Source: a virus. From it: a stretch of 24,538 bases of DNA. Made by a program: the position numbers and the translations under genes. The notes under the pieces are model-generated. The model ran no database searches and had not been told where the DNA came from. It saw nothing but the letters and a program-made list of their open reading frames with translations. This document shows positions 21,901 to 24,538 of the stretch, one piece after another (the first letter of the stretch is position 1; each line of letters opens with the position of its first letter). Location: the IMG/VR virus record IMGVR_UViG_3300032053_000494, positions 1-24,538 of that record. One strand, given 5' to 3'.

Positions 21901-24119
21901 TTCGAACTAAACAACAGATTCGGAGAGAGGCAGGGAGGGGAGTTAACAAGCCCATTTTCAAGAAGATGATGGAGATTCCTCATGGCACCAAGGTTACCGC
22001 TGTTCACGGATTGAAATACCCCAAGCCGACTATCGGAACAGTAACTGGGACTAAGACTATCCAGTTAGATGACGGGATTTTCAACTTACCTCGCGTTGAT
22101 TTTGGTGATGGTAAGCCTAGAACGGTATTCCCAGGTGACATTCATGAAGTGTACCTACCTCACGATTTTGCGAAGGGAGGCAAGGTGTCAGGTATAGCAG
22201 ATAAATTAGTTCAAGAACTTCGAGACATGGGGGTCCATCTCGAGCGTGAGATTTATCATGACCTCAAGAACTCTGATGGTTCATGGAATCTTCAAGCTCT
22301 TCGGAAAGAGCTTAAAGAACAGAAAGAAGCGGACGATGAAATGTACGCTGAGGATGAAGAGTTAGGGCTAAATGACTTAGACCCCGATGCAGCCCACGAA
22401 GAACTTCTTAGGCTTTTGAAAGACCAAGGCGGGCGTGGGACAGGGGCATTTCACAACTGGATTTCTCATGGAGAACCGCTAACCCATGATGATCTGTACG
22501 AGGGTTTGGTAGTTGATGCTGATGATGAGCCTATCAAACGACTGATCCAAATGGATCCGAATAGCCCGCACTCAAAAGCGCTACAGGAATATATTGATCA
22601 GGGATACCCCGAGGAAGCCGATCTTTCTTCGATCCAGGACCATGTCTTTAATCTGTACGGTCAGGTGATGAAAAAATTCGACGAGGGGTATGACCCGACA
22701 CCGTTGCAGTCACAAGATCAAAGCGGGCATAGGACTGTAGTGGAACAGATTCTCGGAGGAACGCCAACTGATCTGTCGAAGTTCGATACAGACCGCCCGT
22801 TCCAGCGCCCACCTCTGACGGAGGTGCCGAACAATGAACCGATTGATCTCAACTCTCGGCTCAGGCAGCTTCAGAAAAAATTCGAGAAACACCAAGCTGA
22901 TGAAGTTCAGGATCCCGAAGCGATGGATGACGAACGCTGGGATCAACAACATCGTGGGGACGATGACCTTGATAGTCCGGCGGGCATCTCTCCCGAGGAT
23001 GAGGCAGGTCAGATGGCTTTGTATCAAGAATACGAAGATCTCACTGAGGAATTTCTCGAGGACGCGGGTTCGATGGACCCCGATCGACTTAGTCAATATA
23101 AAGAACTCCTTGATGACATGCATAGTCAGATTACTGAGGGTGGATTGATCGCTCCTGGAGACGATCACACGGCTGAGTACATGCGTCAGATGCGAAAGCA
23201 TGGAAGGCCTGATCCATTCGAGCCCCCACAGATGGCTCCAAAAGAACCTCCAGACGATTTTGCGAAGGGAGGCAAGATCGTGAAACGATCTTCCATCAAC
23301 TTTGTAACTGATGACCTCCAGGCGAAGGGGATGACCCCGAACCAATATGACGCCATCCATAACCCGGCCTATCGGCAAAGTAAAAACGTAGACGCTGAAG
23401 TCGTCCACATGTCTCCCCGGGAGTACATCGAGAAAGCGGCTGAGGTTCTGTCGAAAGCTGAGGGACGGTCGGTAACGTCTCAAGATCTGGTCGAGGAGAG
23501 AATGGCTAACCAGGAGTACCTTCAAAAGATGATTGATGAGATGGAAAAAGGGACTCCATTTGCCACTCCCTATCTCAACTACCAGACCGAATCGCAAGAG
23601 GGGATCCATCGGTCTTTGGCTGCTGAGGCTCTCGGTGCTAAAACTGTCCCTGTAGTCGTGATCAAACCTAATGCCCGAAGCGTACGGGACCGTCAAGCCA
23701 AAGACTTCCATGAATGGGCCAAGACGCAAGAACTTCCTCCGGGATTCGATCGCGAGACGTTAGAGATGTACAGTTTGAATAACGCCTCAGACGTTAGTCC
23801 TGAGCAAGTTAACGAGGTAGCTCAGTCAACCTGGCGGATGTACCTAGACGATCTCGATTTCGCTCGAGAGTCTGGGATACTTTCCGAAGACTACGCGAAA
23901 GGTGGGAAAATCACCTCAGCAGCGAAGACTCTCTCTGAGCTCAGTTATGGCGAGTTGTGGAAGGAACTTGAGAGAGCTGTGGGAGCGAAAGAAGGTCAAG
24001 GCCTGATTGAGGCCGAACTGAAGGATCGTGAAACAGGAGAGAGTTACCGTGAGCAAATTCGTCGGATGAAGGCAGCCGAGGGAATGGCGCTTGATCGATC
24101 TGTTCAAGGAGAAGAGTAA
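17088..24119 (+). CDS. Giant modular polyvalent-type protein with repeated AKGG linkers
   Basis: GTG 17088 behind GAGGAG gives 2343 residues. An N-terminal ~630-residue region carries the EIQSD-type domain. After it, nine copies of [YFH]A[KE]GG[KRL][IV] at A630, A704, A908, A1048, A1195, A1429, A1695, A2059 and A2270 divide the rest into modules of about 74, 204, 140, 147, 234, 266, 364, 211 and 74 residues. The modules are a small YGAYRY unit, a helical unit, an S-T/E-x-E unit, a papain-like unit, a membrane-active helical unit, two paralogous acidic units, a ParB-like unit and a short helical tail. Polyvalent proteins of this build are thought to be carried in the virion and injected to act early in infection; here that is inferred from composition and from position beside the ejection-type genes. 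The reading frame has no break. Confidence 0.85.
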   Translation: MAKGKPFNRLAQYLQAKAPQMGMFSTLDELVQSAPFEQAPLEEWKRYLSPGKIFEREGVQFPLKQEELDYSNLGKLEPTGALLDKEWLRRYIHEQRPEFRLTIGSADTSPTGQEERKAIDSILRGETSMESLPGTTLDANGLYEAARDKLYFESPKYGDYSLAPGKDSDPGYEESITRLRDLEGRSHFSPDVMSWSRSSRHNLYLPPRKARLVDEIQSDLHSQAGEKGFEDPETGLWSSTEDTRRRAGFFHARDLDEASRELAFGHLIPRRLGYKDPEKVAQLAKDRALATVESNDRLAERDHPPFPRDPLTGSNMDEFGAERKRALAYEEAQGRLEDISARLSQEEQKPQDAPFKNPADYARLELRKQLLNAVNADEDSLALVRGQDQIDRYEGGMDDRRAAGMRYMYDEVYPSVLKKLAKQYGAEMEDVPLLVRSGEDLRLTTMQDHGWETADDVLDSLDDFNHSGGPEFWPEAADTYGNLASELEAKLLALFPTREHRSSYQQGMLEDLTELQRKIDNHYVETRDAAELYKADRAEGLPEGDALAQAHQGLTHGLLAEIQKSFHALWEDYTTRNAQGWRDDAGEVQFPAMKLTPEVKERVKKAGVPLFSVGAGAILQPDDDEPQGHAKGGLISDLLYEIVDRHTGEVVSQPYRNKKRARTRADKLDNDYGAYRYQVREKKPVVTPDASQDTGLEELRQDYAKGGRVYNSDARNERARLFGRPKAPSPDEAVQRLVDLGDSQRGSPEQAMLDVQKIYGGGVLSPVVEHTGDLIHRMSHHANYGSAYPGLVRDKVEKVLDALNYPYGFQREMGENIERNARYFGDNEPGSRKEAVDQSLTNYADEHRKLPAYNRPQYFAREAAVAVGEQRWNDATRHLQSLQKLLDLGDDEFERLALKIVQVPKGYAKGGKIKSLGHEIERGLNVEHPEVARSLYRYTHHGDERGLQRAFSSDQYGEYQDNLHRLLRINFPSGKIPVTHVFDYAGYPTGGPYMSVSTHPHFGDSSEARGSEVRRFEVPIEDVLAAGNREEGELIIPMPEDLKDEGYAKGGRIKGGPPAKPAPLGKCFENSVRYIWAHPDEDLVLVHGTVQGTGGNAEGKRYGHAWVERRGDSQVHFEHELPPEQKERFSRTAIDVTTDERLKNPLEVPSVLYRGVGQARDVMEYDKKKMNKLLKYSKHFGPWELPDMPDESGYAEGGLVEPDEGHRLIDRANLGFQEQWKTLNPETDEAEWGTRPGIIDETLSLPAFLGELGVPAIQRHILPPLLGEQQPRPGEEWKAPNWSHKALDRAMSLEEALRKEHNLAPPRGFLENAAEAAGTMLGQLPTPWSRLKSVGPLAKAMKKIAGSPLEWFSPTIDPKLANYAVGTGFGGGLGTLLQGPEESDQEEDGPSDAEIEQLLNRMLLEHMTKEAIHPRRHIRSPLLDERDYAKGGKVSNIGDALYKKLQDLGVFEDTDPADWEDLKNDDGSWNLAELRSELDNALEMREEMDDYLDTVGIDDSMSGDEIADKVRDKVVDPLQGGTPTDLQRLLDGLRADTADLARMRTEQDASAPDWHKPEPPAKLPLPSDVEQLKRMWNQSHTDWWNKKQTWEEHKERADPIMEKMVRTKQQIRREAGRGVNKPIFKKMMEIPHGTKVTAVHGLKYPKPTIGTVTGTKTIQLDDGIFNLPRVDFGDGKPRTVFPGDIHEVYLPHDFAKGGKVSGIADKLVQELRDMGVHLEREIYHDLKNSDGSWNLQALRKELKEQKEADDEMYAEDEELGLNDLDPDAAHEELLRLLKDQGGRGTGAFHNWISHGEPLTHDDLYEGLVVDADDEPIKRLIQMDPNSPHSKALQEYIDQGYPEEADLSSIQDHVFNLYGQVMKKFDEGYDPTPLQSQDQSGHRTVVEQILGGTPTDLSKFDTDRPFQRPPLTEVPNNEPIDLNSRLRQLQKKFEKHQADEVQDPEAMDDERWDQQHRGDDDLDSPAGISPEDEAGQMALYQEYEDLTEEFLEDAGSMDPDRLSQYKELLDDMHSQITEGGLIAPGDDHTAEYMRQMRKHGRPDPFEPPQMAPKEPPDDFAKGGKIVKRSSINFVTDDLQAKGMTPNQYDAIHNPAYRQSKNVDAEVVHMSPREYIEKAAEVLSKAEGRSVTSQDLVEERMANQEYLQKMIDEMEKGTPFATPYLNYQTESQEGIHRSLAAEALGAKTVPVVVIKPNARSVRDRQAKDFHEWAKTQELPPGFDRETLEMYSLNNASDVSPEQVNEVAQSTWRMYLDDLDFARESGILSEDYAKGGKITSAAKTLSELSYGELWKELERAVGAKEGQGLIEAELKDRETGESYREQIRRMKAAEGMALDRSVQGEE
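18975..19196 (+). other. Small YGAYRY module between linkers 1 and 2
   Basis: Residues 630-703. After AKGGLI comes one short unit: YEIVDRHTGEVVSQPYRNKK followed by a basic helix (RARTRADKLDNDY) and GAYRYQVREK, then a flexible acidic tail up to the next linker. The pattern is a beta hairpin plus a helix, and it recalls small repeated modules in other phage proteins. The function is unknown. Confidence 0.5.
19809..20228 (+). other. Module with S-T-S/E-x-E pattern, possible ADP-ribosyltransferase-like fold
   Basis: Residues 908-1047. PYMSVSTHPHFG (from P992, with S995, S997, T998) is followed by FEVPIEDVLAAGNREEGELIIP with E1031-x-E1033. This spacing and the terminal E-x-E before a hydrophobic strand resemble the second and third motifs of Arg-Ser-Glu-type ADP-ribosyltransferases. 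The first motif is not clear: where a YRG-like Arg strand would be expected I read PVTHVFDYAG. The module may be a degenerate transferase or an unrelated fold. The E-x-E loop alone is weak evidence. Confidence 0.3.
20229..20669 (+). other. Papain/NlpC-like cysteine-peptidase-type module of the giant protein
   Basis: Residues 1048-1194. After the linker, GKCFENSVRYIW places C1067 at the start of a helix, followed by LVLVHGTVQGTGG (H1087). KRYGHAWVE gives H1104 in a strand, and RTAIDVT gives D1135. A Cys at a helix N terminus, then a His strand, then an Asp/Asn strand is the order of papain-like and NlpC/P60-like enzymes. The HAWVE plus D arrangement also resembles transglutaminase-like domains. 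The C-terminal part has VLYRGVGQARDVMEYDKKKM. Activity and substrate (peptidoglycan, a host protein or the phage protein itself) are unknown. Confidence 0.5.
20670..21371 (+). other. Helical, potentially membrane-active module
   Basis: Residues 1195-1428. A charged start (AEGGLVEPDEGHRLIDRANL) leads to LSLPAFLGELGVPAIQRHIL and then FLENAAEAAGTMLGQLPTPW. The latter is an amphipathic, small-residue-rich helix of the kind seen in ejection proteins. A glycine-rich stretch follows (YAVGTGFGGGLGTLLQG) and then an acidic helix. Membrane contact is possible. No catalytic motif is visible. Confidence 0.4.
21372..23261 (+). repeat. Two adjacent paralogous acidic modules
   Basis: Residues 1429-1694 and 1695-2058 both start with the linker and the same sequence type. 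KVSNIGDALYKKLQDLGV with DLKNDDGSWNLAELRSEL in the first matches KVSGIADKLVQELRDMGV with DLKNSDGSWNLQALRKEL in the second. Both later contain GGTPTDL. The first adds a long helix and a small beta unit (GTKVTAVHGLKYPK, RVDFGDGKPRTVFPGDIHEV). The second adds a longer acidic helical region. They are best explained by internal duplication followed by divergent growth. The function is unknown. Confidence 0.7.
22162..22184 (+). repeat. 23-bp direct repeat at a module joint, copy 1
   Basis: This stretch encodes (D)DFAKGGK at the start of residue block 1695-2058. It is identical, base for base, to positions 23254-23276 at the end of that block, and the flanking bases differ. The two copies lie in the same frame 1092 bp apart. 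Confidence 0.85.
23254..23276 (+). repeat. 23-bp direct repeat at a module joint, copy 2
   Basis: This is an exact match to 22162-22184, starting the ParB-like module. Together the copies bracket one module of 364 residues, which is the arrangement expected if recombination at the joints can gain or lose a module in frame. Confidence 0.85.
23262..23894 (+). other. ParB-like module of the giant protein
   Basis: Residues 2059-2269. VDAEVVHMSPREYIEKAAEV is followed by ATPYLNY and then QEGIHRSLAAEALGAKTVPV (E2171-G-x-H2174-R2175). This is the E-G-x-H-R-x3-A core and the following strand of ParB/sulfiredoxin-like domains, as found in phage ParB-like proteins. Such domains in injected proteins are proposed to act on DNA or as nucleotide-dependent switches. 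The Q before EG differs from the usual G/H, and I see no HTH domain with it. The rest of the module is helical. Confidence 0.6.
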
Positions 24120-24538
24120 TGCCGAGTAAGAGTGACAAGCAAAAACGGTTCATGGCTGCCGCTGCACATAACCCTAAGTTCGCCAAGAAGGTGGGGATCA
24201 AACAGTCAGTGGCTAAAGAGTTTAACCAGGCGGATAAGGGCAGGAAGAAGTTTGCCCTCGGGGGATTAGCACAGGCTAACCAATTACCCATGAGTGGTGG
24301 TCCAATGATGCCTCAGATCCAGCCTGGCGTTCAACCTGTGGGAGGGTCTAGTCCCTTTATGCCGACTCAGGCTCGACCCTCATTGATGCATACGCGACGA
24401 CCGCCTCCTTCACCTCCAGGGATGATGTTCCCGCAGCCAAAACCCCAGGGTTTGCCGCTTCCGGGTCGAGTCGGGGCTCTAGGATCGTTCGCTGGAGGCG
24501 CTAGGATCGGTCCAGGGGCGTCCCCGGGCGCTTCTGGT
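24119..24538 (+). CDS. Start of a small phage protein with FALGG motif (truncated at window end)
   Basis: ATG 24119 overlaps the giant gene's stop by one base and has AAGGAG upstream; 140 codons are visible and the frame is open at the window edge. The N terminus (SKSDKQKRFMAAAAHNPKFA, KKVGIKQSVAKEFNQADKGR) is a basic helical unit of a kind common in short phage proteins. FALGGLAQANQ then follows, a variant of the locus linker. The rest is Pro/Gly/Met-rich low complexity. The role is unknown. Overlap and Shine-Dalgarno make translation very likely. Confidence 0.8.
   Translation, partial: MPSKSDKQKRFMAAAAHNPKFAKKVGIKQSVAKEFNQADKGRKKFALGGLAQANQLPMSGGPMMPQIQPGVQPVGGSSPFMPTQARPSLMHTRRPPPSPPGMMFPQPKPQGLPLPGRVGALGSFAGGARIGPGASPGASG

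Noticed and set aside
22710-23729. 339-codon open frame on the minus strand opposite the giant gene
   Set aside because: It lies wholly inside a well-supported + strand gene, has no ribosome-binding context or recognisable domain, and its openness can follow from the codon bias of the + strand. All neighbours are on +.
18975-23909. AKGG codons as hidden internal ribosome-binding sites (GCG AAG GGA GGN resembles Shine-Dalgarno)
   Set aside because: Several copies use GGT GGG, GGT GGA or GGC GGC instead, which destroys the Shine-Dalgarno match, and most lack a start codon at proper distance. Protein-level conservation explains the motif better. One copy (22170, followed by GTG 22185) could still initiate, but nothing supports it.
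1-24538. tRNA genes, CRISPR arrays, insertion sequences, att sites
   Set aside because: Coding density is nearly complete, and I saw no cloverleaf, regularly spaced short repeats or terminal inverted repeats; the direct repeats found are within coding linkers.

Overview
The window is part of the late (structural) region of a double-stranded DNA tailed phage. Every credible gene is on the + strand, genes abut or overlap by 1 to 14 bases (ATGA and TAATG junctions are frequent), and the only non-coding gap longer than ten bases is 39 bp (5254-5292). Two adaptor-type neck proteins, a nozzle-like protein and no tape-measure or sheath genes point to a podovirus-like (P22/SU10-type) neck and short tail. 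I cannot name the host. There is no integrase, tRNA, insertion sequence or CRISPR array, and nothing on the minus strand looks real.

Layout. 1-327: the end of a small protein with EGG/KGG motifs. 331-1725: a first head-tail adaptor carrying a discoidin-like insertion, then a small Cys-containing protein. 1735-5253: a long fibre-like protein built of seven ~128-residue repeats. 5293-6306: three small genes, namely a poly-Q protein, a membrane plus coiled-coil protein and a DUF5675-type protein; the last two are a plausible lysis cassette. 6306-10391: a second adaptor, a second fibre-like protein, a beta-rich nozzle-like protein and a 74-residue protein. 10394-17084: three proteins of 907, 343 and 980 residues that look like internal (ejected) virion proteins, with Gly-rich membrane-active segments and KGG motifs. 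17088-24119: one giant gene of 2343 residues. 24119-end: the start of a small KGG-class protein.

The most unusual part is the giant gene. After an N-terminal polyvalent-protein-like domain (EIQSD motif), it is a chain of dissimilar modules. Each new module begins at a nearly constant linker, [YFH]-A-[KE]-G-G-[KRL]-[IV]: nine copies in this protein and further copies in the neighbouring 907-, 343- and 980-residue proteins and in both truncated edge genes. One module has a papain/NlpC-like Cys-His-Asp arrangement, one is ParB-like, and two adjacent modules are paralogues. Two linkers that flank one module are identical over 23 bp. I infer a modular cargo protein packaged in the virion and delivered with the DNA, whose linker is either a processing site, a packaging/ejection tag or a joint for module exchange. 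The sequence alone cannot choose between these.
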